Positions 9,067 through 19,313 of a DNA stretch of 64,000 bases are shown piece after piece; the stretch's first letter is position 1; each line of letters begins with the position of its first letter. Origin of the DNA: Leishmania donovani (Eukaryota; Euglenozoa; Kinetoplastea; Trypanosomatida; Trypanosomatidae). Location: NCBI RefSeq assembly GCF_000227135.1, contig NC_018252.1:821854-885853 (forward strand). Direction: 5' to 3'. Both the position numbers and the translations under genes were made by a program. The notes beneath the pieces are model-generated. The model searched no databases. It saw nothing but the letters and a program-made list of their open reading frames with translations, and was not told the DNA's origin.

Positions 9067-10431
9067 ATGAGCACCCTACTGGAGATCTACCGGCACAGCT
9101 TTCCCAAGCGGCTGCGCTTCGACAAGGCGAGCCAGGTGCTTTACGCCCAGTGCTACTCGATCAACCGACGGTACAAGAACAAAAAATACATTCCGCAGAA
9201 GGATATACATGACGTATTGAACAGCTACGCCCCCATGCCAGGCGCACCATGGCTGCAGCTACCGATTGTGCGCCACGTCTTGCTGATCCGCCTCATCAAC
9301 AGCATCCGTGGGCTGAAAGGCGGAAAGTCGTGGCTGTACAACCGTAACGTGGAGGAGGAGCACCGCAAGATCGTGGAGTGGCTCGGCAAGGAAGCGAAGG
9401 CGTTCCCCAACCGCCACCACACCGTTGCTGCCCGCGCGTCGACCTCAGCGAGGCAAGGAAGCGCTGCCGCACACGCCGCGCTGGAGGCCACGGTGGAGCG
9501 CGAGCGGTTTGAAAGGGAGGTCCTGCGCAACTTTCATGTGGCTACTATGTACCAGCGCATGGTGCGCCTCGGCTTCATGCTGGTTGCGGCGCTGTGCTGC
9601 ATTGTGTACGCCTCTCTTCACACGGACAACCTCGTGTACTTGTACCTCTGCTACTGGCGGCGCTACAACCGGCGCGAGATTATGGAGTACTTCCGGGATA
9701 TAACCCTGCTACACACCGTGGCGGAGGTGCCGCCGGCGTACGCTAGCCTCCTGCCACCACCATGCGTGCGGTACAATGACGCTGCAGGGGACGCCTGCTA
9801 CGCGGTGAACATGGTTGAGATGGTACTGCCGCAGCACAACGTCGCCGTCATTGCCATTCCATGCCCGCAGGCTGGGGAGAAGTCGTTCTTCGCTCAAGTC
9901 GGGTCCGTCGCGGAGGTCTGCGACGGCATAATCGTAGAGGGCGTCACCTTCGACAAGATCGACAAACTCGTACCAGCAGCCTTCTTCCCGCTCAAGACCA
10001 ACACGTTCCCTGCCCTTGGACTGCACCATCGCTTCCTCGACATATTGCGCAACAGCTCTGCAGAGCCACCGATGCTGTACCCGGCTGGTGCTGATGTGGG
10101 GTGGGGAGCCGCCATCATGCAAGCACTCCTCCCGTATGAGCTCCGCTGCGTCTACAACCCTACAAAGTTGTCGGCGACGAAGGGCGAGGCACGTATTGGC
10201 TGGGGCCATGTGCGGCAGGTGCTGGAGGAGATGATGGAGGACGAGGCGGCGCAAGCGAGTGGTGAGAAGCGCGTTCTGTGCCTACCGTGGACTCTGAACC
10301 AAATTGTCAACATCGAGGCTAGTCTCGTGAAGTATGGCTTCAAGGTACGCAACGTGTACCGGCTGCACTGGCAGCGAGAGGACCACATGGGCGAGCACTT
10401 CTGCGACTACTTCTCTATCGCTGAGTCATGA
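9067..10431 (+). CDS. TraB/GumN-like membrane protein, divergent
   Basis: 454 aa. The N-terminal region is basic and helical, and a hydrophobic segment lies at about residues 168-185 (LGFMLVAALCCIVYASL). The C-terminal half resembles the TraB/GumN (Tiki-related) fold. A first strand (VAVIAIP, about 259-265) is followed by a helix and CDGIIVEGV. Then comes a GLHHRFLDIL segment, and near the end LCLPWTLNQIVNIEASLVKYGF (about 404-425), matching the bacterial pattern of PWGAAHLPGIE followed by a GF strand. The two GxxH-type motifs of the family are not conserved: the first reads AIPCP and the second TLNQ. If the assignment is right this is probably a non-catalytic member. It could instead be a kinetoplastid-specific protein with chance similarity. 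Confidence 0.5.
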   Translation: MSTLLEIYRHSFPKRLRFDKASQVLYAQCYSINRRYKNKKYIPQKDIHDVLNSYAPMPGAPWLQLPIVRHVLLIRLINSIRGLKGGKSWLYNRNVEEEHRKIVEWLGKEAKAFPNRHHTVAARASTSARQGSAAAHAALEATVERERFEREVLRNFHVATMYQRMVRLGFMLVAALCCIVYASLHTDNLVYLYLCYWRRYNRREIMEYFRDITLLHTVAEVPPAYASLLPPPCVRYNDAAGDACYAVNMVEMVLPQHNVAVIAIPCPQAGEKSFFAQVGSVAEVCDGIIVEGVTFDKIDKLVPAAFFPLKTNTFPALGLHHRFLDILRNSSAEPPMLYPAGADVGWGAAIMQALLPYELRCVYNPTKLSATKGEARIGWGHVRQVLEEMMEDEAAQASGEKRVLCLPWTLNQIVNIEASLVKYGFKVRNVYRLHWQREDHMGEHFCDYFSIAES

Positions 10432-12453
10432 GTGCCACGCCGCTGATGTACTTGTTGGGTGCCGACCGCGACTTTGCTCATGCCCACATGTTCTTCGCAC
10501 CGTGCATCAAAAACGTCCACCGTCGCTCTGCACGATCGTGGCCTGAGGCACCGCTCTCCATTGCGGTGCTTGCGTGCCGACAGACGAGGGGACGAAGGGC
10601 GGCACCCGTAGCGGTGTGCACCCGTGCCTTCCAAGGTGCAGAGTTGAGGAATGACAGTGGCGCTGCTGCTGCTGCTGCTGTGCGTCTGTGTGCAAACGTT
10701 TGCGTATGCGTGTTAGCGCTTGTGTGGCCGTTGCTGCCGTGTCGCTCACGTTCACCTTTCCGTTGTCCGCTTTCGCTCTAACAGTGACCACCATCTCGCC
10801 GCCCCATCCCTCTTTGCCGCCTTGAGTAAAGCGAGCAGAGGGAGGGGGCGGCGAGGTGGTGGACAATGAGTTGTACAGATAGCACACCGCCGCCCCTTTC
10901 CACACAGATATCACTGATGCTCCTTCTCCAGCCACGCATGTGCACCTAAAAGCACGCGCTTGGCGACCATGCCACCGCCCACCTTTTCACTCCTCTTCCC
11001 ATTACTGCCGCCGCTCACTGCAGTGCTTCCAGAGGACCCCCCCCCTCTGCTGATACACCCTTCGTGTTGCTTGCCGTCCATCGTTACCTTCTTTTTCCTG
11101 TCTCTCTTTGGCCCGCGCCGATTGCTCAGCGTGCGTGCGTGCGCCTGTAGATGAAAGCCAACCTCATCAAGTAGAGCATTAGCCTGTGCACCCGCTACGT
11201 ATTTGACACTACTCGCCTCCCACCATCCCCTCTCTTGGCCTCCACTAGCACCCGCTCTCTCAGTGTCACAAAGTAAGATACAACACTAAAGCTCTCCGCC
11301 ACTCACCAGTTTGTGCTGCTCACGAGATACAGCGATACGTGCGCCACAGACCGTACCGCTGGTGCGCCTCCCCGCGCGCTGTTGCTGCCCGAGTACCCCC
11401 TCCCTTTCCGTGTGCTGAATCGACGTGTGCTCTTCTACCCCCTCCCTCCCTCCCTCCTGTCGCTCTCTTCGGTAGTGCACTCACACACACCTTCCTCGGC
11501 ATCGCTCCCTTCTTTTCGCCCTTGCCTGTGCATTCTTACAAGCCACCAAGAGCAGCGTTGGACGCATTTTCTGTACACCGTTGTGGTCTCCGCCTCGTCC
11601 CCTTCTGCGCTGTGTTTTCCCGCTGTACCTTTCTTTGCGTTGTCGCTCTCGTCCGTCATTGTTTCGTTCTCTTCCTGGTGACGCAGCCCCCTCCCCCTTC
11701 CACTTTTGCTTACTCGTATCACCAACTGCGCTTTACGTTACCGTGTGTGTGTGTGCCAGTCTCTCTCGGTGTCTCCTGCCTCGTCTCCCCATCAGGTGAC
11801 GGACGCGCTGGCGGCCAACGAAAAAAGTAAGAAGGCTACACTGTTACGCACTCTGCTAGCTCTATCATTTTACCTCTTATTTCAATCCGTGCGTTGTGGC
11901 GTTTGTGGCGGCGCGCGTGCGTCAGAGGAGCTCATACCTCCCTCCGCTGTGCTCTTTTCGGCCTCCTCCTACGCTTGATTGGCGCTGCATTGGAGGTCGT
12001 TCGACAGGAGGAGAGAGGCGGGCAGATTTATCACATCGACGGGGAGGAGTTGGTGGTGTGCTTTCACTGACCCACCCACTCACAAGGACGCATACAAGCA
12101 GAGCGTTGTGTAACACGTTTGTATGCGTTGATTTTCGTGTTTTGTTGCTCCGGAACCACGTGCCGTGTACACGCCTCCTCCTTTTCCGTTTGCTGTTTGT
12201 TGCGTCGTGCTCTTCTCTGTGTCGTGGCACGCACCACTGCCGCCTCCTTCCCCCCTCCGTCTTTCTCGTGCTGTGCGTCGCTCCTTGCTCCCCCGCATCC
12301 TCTCCTCCCCTCCTAACTGCCCTCGCTCTCCTTTTGGCTTGAAGAGAGAGGGAGTGAGTGAGAAGGGTGGGCCGGGTGGGGTGGGTTTTGGCGTATGGAC
12401 GACTTACGTGTTGTGTGCTGGCGCGCGCCCTTTTTGAGCTCGGCTCGACGTGA
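10432..12453. other. Intergenic region, 2 kb
   Basis: Low-complexity UTR-type sequence: a GCT run at about 10660-10680, a C-run at 11037-11045, and repeated CT-rich blocks at 11390-11475 and 11560-11780. No convincing reading frame on either strand; long minus-strand frames here are compositional. Confidence 0.5.
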
Positions 12454-13437
12454 ATGCCACTCACTGCGCCGCCAAGGCGCAATGGGAACATTAAGGTCTT
12501 CTTGAATGGCCGCATCTTTGTTGGCCCCGACTGGCGCATCATGACGTTGAGCGTGGTGCTCATCTCGGTCTGCTCTCTCGTGTTTGTATTCTTCACAAAC
12601 GAGATCATGGCCGCTCGCGTCATCGTTGGGGTGACGGCGCTGATTTCAGTTGCGGCGCTGCTTCTGTGCGGCTTGTCGGACCCAGGCGTCAAGCCGCGGC
12701 AGCCGCCCCCACCACCTGACGCGCCTCCGCACGAGTCGCTGTGGCGTGAGCGCGAGTACGTGGACCAAAACGGTTATGTCCATCAAGCCCGGCTAGAGAT
12801 GAAATGGTGCTATAGCTGCAATATCTACCGTCCCTATCGCGGGGTGCACTGCCGCTACTGTGATCAGTGTGTGGCTCGCCGCGATCACCACTGCCCGTGG
12901 ACGGGCACGTGCATCGGTGCGAAGAACTACCGGTCTTACTTTGCACTCGTCTGGGTGCTCTCTGTGATGTTATTTACGGCACTCTGCGGCGGCATTCAGA
13001 GTTTTGTGCAGCGCATTGTCCGGCATAGTAAGGCAACACCCGTCATCGAGGACGGCCCCAGCGCGTTCACCTCCGCCCTCATCGACACGTACGGCCTGGA
13101 GCTCATTTTAATTGTGCTTTCTTTCATCTTCGGCTTGCTGGTGTGGTCGCTGGCAGTCTACCACACCTACCTCATCTCGCGAAACCTTACCTCCGGCGAC
13201 GCAGCAAAGGACCTGGAAGAGAACGTCTTTACGCACGGCAGTGTGCTCGCGAACGTGTGGGCTGCGCTGACCGGCTGGCGTGAGGAGGAGATGACTTGCG
13301 GAGACGCACGCACGGAGGTGGTGATCGAGGTGGGTGGCTGCGACGACGTATGCGATGCACCTTCGCCTTCCACCTCGGCCCACGCCGCATCGCCACATGC
13401 GACTGTCTGCGACGGCGGCGATGCCTCACACTCATGA
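12454..13437 (+). CDS. DHHC-type protein S-palmitoyltransferase
   Basis: 327 aa, four predicted transmembrane segments: about residues 30-52 and 54-74, then after the Cys-rich domain about 165-185 and 212-238. The DHHC cysteine-rich domain runs about 126-160 and contains CYSC, HCRYCDQC and the catalytic DHHCPW with Cys147. After the last TM comes NVFTHGSVLANV, equivalent to the family NPFxxGxxxN element. The canonical TTxE motif is not clear here (NLTSGDAAKD). The family transfers palmitate from its own acyl-cysteine to substrate cysteines, typically at Golgi, endosomal or plasma membranes; in trypanosomatids many substrates are flagellar or surface proteins. ATG 12454 gives a short basic N-terminus before TM1. 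Nothing suggests a pseudogene. Confidence 0.92.
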   Translation: MPLTAPPRRNGNIKVFLNGRIFVGPDWRIMTLSVVLISVCSLVFVFFTNEIMAARVIVGVTALISVAALLLCGLSDPGVKPRQPPPPPDAPPHESLWREREYVDQNGYVHQARLEMKWCYSCNIYRPYRGVHCRYCDQCVARRDHHCPWTGTCIGAKNYRSYFALVWVLSVMLFTALCGGIQSFVQRIVRHSKATPVIEDGPSAFTSALIDTYGLELILIVLSFIFGLLVWSLAVYHTYLISRNLTSGDAAKDLEENVFTHGSVLANVWAALTGWREEEMTCGDARTEVVIEVGGCDDVCDAPSPSTSAHAASPHATVCDGGDASHS

Positions 13438-14058
13438 AAGGGGCAGTACTGTGGGAATGATGAGCTGCATCCCTCGTAACGTTTTCTCACCTCGCAATGA
13501 TGCTGCTGCCGACGTGCACACCTACACACAAGTGTCGCACGTCAGGAGGAAAACCAAAGGAAGCCTTTTCCTTTTTGGTTGTTACACACACGAATGGGGG
13601 CGTCGAAGTGCCGACTTCGCTCTTGTGCTCTGCGCACACACTTCCACACGCCCTTCGCCATACGGCGAGGCTAATGATCGGTACGCGTCTATTTGTGCGC
13701 TCGAGAGCGTAGAAGAGCGAGAGAGAGGTGTGGGAGAGAAAGCGATGTGCCTCGCTGCCTTAAAGACATCGCTGTCTGCCTTCTGCCCTGATGCTCACGG
13801 AGGAGGGCCCCTCTCCCACCCCCAACACACACAGGCACAAGGCCGGTGGAAGAGGGACTGCTTTCACCTCTTCCCCATTCCTTTTCCCGCTGTTTTCATC
13901 TGTTCTGCACCGCATCTACCAATGCCGTGAATCGCATGCGGTGCTTGATCTATATAGTGGAGTGAGAACGTATACGTGCGTGTTCGCTGCCGCTGAAGGG
14001 TCGTGGCGCGTGTGTGTGGGTGCTGCTGTTTTCTTGTATCTACGTCGCTAGCGGCGCA

Positions 14059-14649
14059 GGACACCTCAGCGAGTCGTCTCTCAGGGCTCTGTGCACCCAC
14101 CCCCTCTCCCCACTCGGTGCGTGGCGAAGCCGGGCAACCCCTCCCCTCCCCTATTCCGGCCAATGCACAGCCCCTTCTCGTGGTGAGAGGGCCAAGCGCC
14201 TGCGACGTTGGGGAGTCGGAGAGACTCAGCGCCACTCACGTCGGCGGTCCGACGGTGGACGGCGTTGCACCGGAGCGACCTGCAGCACTGCACACGCGTG
14301 TGCCATCCATATGATGGGCAGAGTGTGCCGACGTGGCTGGGACGTATCCCACCCGGCCCTGGCTGCTTAGGGNNNNNNNNNNNNNNNNNNNNNNNNNNNN
14401 NNNNNNNNNNNNNNNNNNNNNNNNNNNNNNNNNNNNNNNNNNNNNNNNNNNNNNNNNNNNNNNNNNNNNNNNNNNNNNNNNNNNNNNNNNNNNNNNNNNN
14501 NNNNNNNNNNNNNNNNNNNNNNNNNNNNNNNNNNNNNNNNNNNNNNGATGCGAGTGGGAGGGGCCCTGTGGCAGACCCGGGGGGTGCAGTGTTGACCTCG
14601 CGTTGCACAGCAGCGAAACGGACACGTTGGCGGAAGGAAGAAAACAGCG
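14059..14649 (+). mobile_element. SIDER2-like degenerate retroposon, sense copy, interrupted by gap
   Basis: Same family and same end variants as the antisense copy at 6727-7204: starts GGACACCTCAGCG and ends GGAAGGAAGAAAACAGCG. It lies in the presumed 3' UTR of the DHHC gene, the usual SIDER2 location. Flanks of the two copies are unrelated, so the ends are well bounded. Confidence 0.65.
14373..14546. other. Assembly gap (174 N)
   Basis: Run of N inside the SIDER2-like repeat at 14.1 kb. Confidence 1.
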
Positions 14650-15449
14650 TCACGCGCGCGCTTGACGGTGCTTCTGTGTGCTCCGCGCGGGCTTTCTCAC
14701 ATCCCTTTCTTTTTACTGATCGTATGCCGCCCCACCGACCGCCACTTTTTCACCTGGGTTGCTTCCTCGCTCTCTCGTCATACAAGCTGACCAACAACGC
14801 CGTGCATATGCGGCTCCCTACACCGCACCTGCTCTCAGCTCCTTCGCGAGTACCGAAGTCTCGGCTTGAGCCGCATGCAGGGGGCGCGTATTTTGATGTG
14901 TACATGTGCGTGCGTGGCAGTCTGCGATTCGAAGAGAAACGCGAGCACCCGCCCACTTTGTCGTCGTTTCTGTGCAGCCGCCGCTCTTCCCCCGATACGC
15001 CGGCGTGTGAACACGCTCGCGGGAGGCGGCAATCTCCTGAAAGGGATCGGGGCCATTCAGCTGCAGTGCCTCATCGCGGCATACCCGCTATCCTGTGTGC
15101 CACCACCTCTCTCGAATGATGGCGGCGCTCCACTCCCTCAGCTTTCTCTCTCTTTGTGCCGGTGTCTCCTCCGCCGCCGCCACCCGCTCGCACTTTGGAC
15201 GTGCGCTGCTCCGCTTCTCAAAGCCTCGGACGCGCACTCGTTTCCCTGCCCCGCCCCCTCCACCCCGTGCGGCTCACTATCACGAATATTATAACAGTGA
15301 CGCATAGACACCTCTGTGCGTCAGTACATATCTACCGCGCATCCCCTTCTCTTTTTCTTCCCCCACCCACCCACCCACCCACTGCGGATCTGAAAGCAGA
15401 GAGGCCCACACACACGCCCCAATCGCGTGTTGCGCCGCAGTGTAGGCCC

Positions 15450-15473
15450 TCGTCCCCTCTCCCCCGTACTTAG
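15450..15473 (+). promoter_or_regulatory. Putative trans-splice acceptor of PEX10-like gene
   Basis: A CT-rich tract ends at the AG at 15472-15473, the first AG after it and 29 nt before the ATG. Fits the usual polypyrimidine-AG arrangement for spliced-leader addition. Confidence 0.5.
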
Positions 15474-15502
15474 TGCTGCCTTCTTCCTGTGACAGAAGAA
15501 AC

Positions 15503-16393
15503 ATGCAGACGGCCACTGCCCCTTTCATTCTGCGTTCCTTGTACAAGGATGCGCACATCAGCGACACGCAAATCGCACGACCGATCACAGAGTTAATGAT
15601 GAATACCATCGGTGCACAGCTCACGAACAAGTACGATACACACATCCCCGCAATAGCGTGCTCCCTCTACACACTCTTTTCGATGTCTCGAGTGCAGACG
15701 CTCGGGCAGGAGTTTTGTGACCTGCTGCCCGTGGTCAAGGCGCATCCGTGGCAGCCGGTCGGGCCGGCGCGCGTGTTCCTGCTCGCTGTGCTGCAACTTG
15801 TCGAGCCGACGGCGGTGTTCATGGTGGCCCGCAAGCTCTTCCCTGACATGTCCACGGCCGATGTTGAGGAGGTGCTGAAGAAGGCAGTACTTTGCGCGCT
15901 GTTTCTCTTCGAGCGCTTCGGCACGCTTCCACATCGCATCGTGCGGGTACGGTTCCTGAGCCTGAAGCCGTCGCGGGCCTTGCAGGACAGCGATGGTGCT
16001 CCGGGCTCGTACTTTGTTCTTGGCCTCGTGCTGCTGGTAGAGCTGGTCGTGCGCCTTTGGCGTTACAGCAAGGAGCGCACGTCGCGCGAGGCGAAGCGGT
16101 CGACTGAGGCGGCCGTCATCACCAGCAGCGACGAGGATGCCGAGGACGCGCGGCCCGGGAAGTGCATGCTGTGCCTGAGCAATCGCAAGTGCCCAACTGC
16201 GACGAACTGCGGCCACATCTTTTGTTGGCGGTGCATCGCTGAGTGGATCCAGTCGAACCCGCAGGAGGCCGTGTGCCCGTTCTGCCGCCAGCACATCACG
16301 ACGCAGTCGTTGGTGCCGCTGTACTTCTACGTCGCCAAAGAGCCGCCACGTGTGGGGACCGCGACGGACGACGCCGCCTCACCCGCCACTTGA
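15503..16393 (+). CDS. PEX10: PEX10-like RING peroxin
   Basis: 296 aa. The C-terminal RING starts at Cys221 (CMLC) and continues through NCGHIFCWRC, IAEW and CPFCR to about residue 268. The GHIFCW, IAEW and CPFCR pattern is characteristic of PEX10. The N-terminal two thirds are helical with hydrophobic stretches (for example SYFVLGLVLLVELVVRLW near 170-190) typical of the Pex2/Pex12 N-terminal domain. Between domains lies an acidic low-complexity linker (SSDEDAEDARPG). In other eukaryotes PEX10 pairs with PEX2 and PEX12 in the peroxisomal matrix-receptor ubiquitin ligase; in Leishmania this would act at glycosomes. ATG 15503 follows a good splice-acceptor-like site. The PEX2-like gene at 449-1441 is on the same unit. 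Confidence 0.85.
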   Translation: MQTATAPFILRSLYKDAHISDTQIARPITELMMNTIGAQLTNKYDTHIPAIACSLYTLFSMSRVQTLGQEFCDLLPVVKAHPWQPVGPARVFLLAVLQLVEPTAVFMVARKLFPDMSTADVEEVLKKAVLCALFLFERFGTLPHRIVRVRFLSLKPSRALQDSDGAPGSYFVLGLVLLVELVVRLWRYSKERTSREAKRSTEAAVITSSDEDAEDARPGKCMLCLSNRKCPTATNCGHIFCWRCIAEWIQSNPQEAVCPFCRQHITTQSLVPLYFYVAKEPPRVGTATDDAASPAT

Positions 16394-17321
16394 GGGGGAT
16401 AGCTCACTGAAACTTGTCACCGAGACGCAATGAGGCTCTAGGTGGTATGTGCGCTCGTGTCCGCCCATTGGCGCACACGCCTTCAGCAGTGCTGGGCGAC
16501 TGCGTTGCCATGGTAGTGTGCATGCTTTGCTATTTCCGTTTGTGCTGCGATGCGCAGCACAGCTTCAACATGAGGCAGACGGCGCGTACTGTTGAGGAGA
16601 GCCACGTGGACAGCCGCGTGGGGATAGGATGGCGTCATGTGTATTCGTGGACCGTTGCTGCTGCTGCTGCTGCGTGGCCGTGCCGCGGCAGTTGCGCTGA
16701 CGGCGCCCTGGCCTTCTCAATGACGATGGCCGCCGCCAAAAAGAGAAAACGCATCGACGAGGGGCCGCGAAGGAGAGAGGAGGAGGACGAGAGGGCAGAG
16801 GATAACGATATGAATGCTTCTGTACCCACTCGCCGATGCCCAATTCTTCTCGTCTGCGCGTCTACAGACCAACGTGCTCGAATCTCGTCGTCTTCCCTCC
16901 CGAGAGCGTTCTCAGCGGGAAGGGGAGGGGCGGGGACGGTACGACAGTGCCTTCCCGTCGTCACTCCCTTATTTCATCTTCCGCCGCCTCCCTTGCTCTC
17001 TCTCTCTCTGTCGCTCCGTCTCCACCCTCCAGCGCCGTTGTCCATCTCCTCCATTACGTGCACGTGTGCCTCTACTGATCGGGCCCACCTTCGCGCACGC
17101 AGCACACTCACCACCGCACATAGCCGAAAGCGCGCGTGTGCTGACTGAGGGCTCATCTGCAAACGCACACGCCATCAAGCAGCAATCCAATATCAAGGCG
17201 TTCACGCTCGAGTCGACTGCCCGGATCGAGCGCGCCATCTACCGCTGCGCGCACACGCACGCATCTTCCGTGTTGTGCCATTGGAGAGCGTGCGAGAGAA
17301 GAGAGGCGAAGTGCTGCCGCG
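16394..17321. other. Intergenic region
   Basis: Contains a GCT/GCA run at about 16655-16674 and CT-rich tracts at 16985-17040. No gene seen; open frames here are arginine- or serine-rich and compositional. Confidence 0.5.
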
Positions 17322-19313
17322 ATGCCGTCCTTCAAGGCGGAGAACATCATCCGCGACAGGCTGGATGCAGCAGAGTTGTCGCTTTCCGGCATGCGCTTGA
17401 CTTCGCTCGATGCTTTGGTGCCTCTCCTGGCGAAGATGCCGCGCTTGCGTTGCCTGAACGTGTCGCACAACGAACTCCGTGACCTCCCAATGGACCTGTC
17501 ATCACTGACCAAGCTGGAAGCACTCGACCTCAGCTCCAACCCTCTTGGGGGCGTTCACCGCATTCTGGACGGTCTGCAGTCGCTGCCGCGGCTCACCTCC
17601 CTCTCCGTGACCCTTCCAGCACCGGCGGCGGAGGCGGAGGAGCAGCTGATCATGCGGCTTCCCGCCCTCACCTGCTTAAATGGCACCGCCCTTGCTGATC
17701 CGAGAGAGGAAGTTGAGGAGGGCGGCGCTGTCAACCGTGACATCGATGCTGCCGTTGAGATGGCGTCGGCGGACCGCGCGTACTGGAAGCCGACGGACTC
17801 GGCAGGCATCGAGAGCCTCTTCGCCGATGTCAGCCGCCAAGATGCCTCCACGACGCAGGAGTTCTTTGATTACATGAACCGCGTCGTGCAGCACGTCACG
17901 TGTTTGACGGCGGCGGAGGACGACGCGTTCGCGCAGGAGGGCGAAGTGCTCAAGGCGCGGCGCCTCCTCTACGAGTTCTGCTTCGGTGATGTCATACGGA
18001 GCGCATTCAAGGATGGTCACGACGTTCTCGGCCGACAGCTGCAGACGCTGCTGCGCTACGAGTCGGCCATGATGGATCAGTACGACATGCACTGGCGCCG
18101 TATACTGCAAGATCGTGATAGCAGGCTGGCGCACATGAAGCGGGACATGCAGGACGCGATGGAAGACATCCGCTCCCTTATCGAGTGCTTCCCAGAAAGT
18201 GCGGCACAGGGTCCGTCGATCGAAGGGGAAAACTCGCGGCGCGAGAGGGAGGAGGCACCGCATGGCGCTGATTCGGGTGTGCGCGCGTCGCTTGGAGCGA
18301 CCCCACTGACGCGCACGGGGCACACCACCCACATGGACGCGAGCCGGATAGGCGCCTCTCCGCAGCCACTGCCGCCGGCTGGGCTCACGCGGCGATCTCA
18401 GCGGCCGTCTTCAGAGCCCAAAGCGCGGAGGTCGAGCTTCACGAAGGTGCTGTCGCTTCGGCAGCTGAAGGAAATCATCGAAGACATCTACACCTCCAAG
18501 GTCAAGTACGACGACAAGTGCAAGCAGAACCAGTTGCCGCGCGAAACGCTGGAGCAGCACATGTACACCTGCCTGAACCAAAAGTATGGGCTGCGGGATA
18601 TTATCCTCGAGTGGGCCACCGCCATCGTGGAGGCCGTGAGGCGCTACGCGCCGGAGGACAACGACGTAGCCGTGTTTGGCAAGATATTGCGCAACGAGAT
18701 CGATGAGGAGTTCCGCTTCGTCCAGCAGCACGTGCGCCAGACGGTGAAGGAGTTGCTGCGCAAGCACATCCAGGCGAAGCGGCCGCTCAGCGGTGTGGTG
18801 GAGCTGAGCAACGCACTTCAGCAGGTGATGCGCGGCACGGTGGCAGAGGGCGCGTGGAGGGAGGTGGTCAACTACATGTACAACGCGGCCGACTCTGCCC
18901 TCATCACGGCCATCATCCATGAGTACCTCCGCCGCCGGTCCCTGCCAAAGCTGCAGCGAGGCAACAAGGATGATGTGAGGCTGTCGCCGACGGCGGCGCA
19001 CTCGCAGCTGCCGTGCAAGGACTTTGTGCGGCTGCTTCTAGACTTCCAGCTGGACGGGCACGTGCGCTTCTTGGAGCCTTACGTGAAGATATTCCGGCGG
19101 CACGACAAAGACCAGAACGGCATTGTGAACAGATTCGAGTTCGCTTCCATCGTGCGTGAGCTGGACCCGAGCAAGTCGGAGGAGGCAGTGGAGTCCATGG
19201 TGGAGCAGATCGATCCACACGGGAGCCAGCTGATAACCTTCTCTGAGAGCATCACCTTCCTGAACGACGAACTGCTCAAGCTGTCCAATGCCCAGGACGG
19301 CACCCACGAGTAG
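17322..19313 (+). CDS. Leucine-rich repeat and EF-hand protein
   Basis: 663 aa. Residues of about 20-115 form four or so leucine-rich repeats (LRCLNVSHNELRDLP, LEALDLSSNPLGG), ending in an LRR-cap-like stretch with LTCLNGT. The middle is helical and charged (about 170-290), followed by a Ser/Pro/Arg-rich linker at about 295-370. A second helical domain of about 200 residues follows. A C-terminal EF-hand has a canonical loop DKDQNGIVNRFE at residues 595-606, with a degenerate second loop (DPHGSQLITFSE). LRR plus EF-hand architecture is common among axonemal and cytoskeletal proteins of flagellates, so a flagellar calcium-responsive scaffold is plausible, but this is inference. No catalytic domain seen. 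Confidence 0.75.
   Translation: MPSFKAENIIRDRLDAAELSLSGMRLTSLDALVPLLAKMPRLRCLNVSHNELRDLPMDLSSLTKLEALDLSSNPLGGVHRILDGLQSLPRLTSLSVTLPAPAAEAEEQLIMRLPALTCLNGTALADPREEVEEGGAVNRDIDAAVEMASADRAYWKPTDSAGIESLFADVSRQDASTTQEFFDYMNRVVQHVTCLTAAEDDAFAQEGEVLKARRLLYEFCFGDVIRSAFKDGHDVLGRQLQTLLRYESAMMDQYDMHWRRILQDRDSRLAHMKRDMQDAMEDIRSLIECFPESAAQGPSIEGENSRREREEAPHGADSGVRASLGATPLTRTGHTTHMDASRIGASPQPLPPAGLTRRSQRPSSEPKARRSSFTKVLSLRQLKEIIEDIYTSKVKYDDKCKQNQLPRETLEQHMYTCLNQKYGLRDIILEWATAIVEAVRRYAPEDNDVAVFGKILRNEIDEEFRFVQQHVRQTVKELLRKHIQAKRPLSGVVELSNALQQVMRGTVAEGAWREVVNYMYNAADSALITAIIHEYLRRRSLPKLQRGNKDDVRLSPTAAHSQLPCKDFVRLLLDFQLDGHVRFLEPYVKIFRRHDKDQNGIVNRFEFASIVRELDPSKSEEAVESMVEQIDPHGSQLITFSESITFLNDELLKLSNAQDGTHE

Larger units (their letters stand above)
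13438..15502. other. Intergenic region with SIDER2-like repeat and N gap
   Basis: Contains the sense repeat at 14059-14649, split by a gap. The remainder is UTR-like, with a CCCA repeat near 15361-15381 and a CT-rich tract at 15440-15465 ahead of PEX10. No gene seen. Confidence 0.55.
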
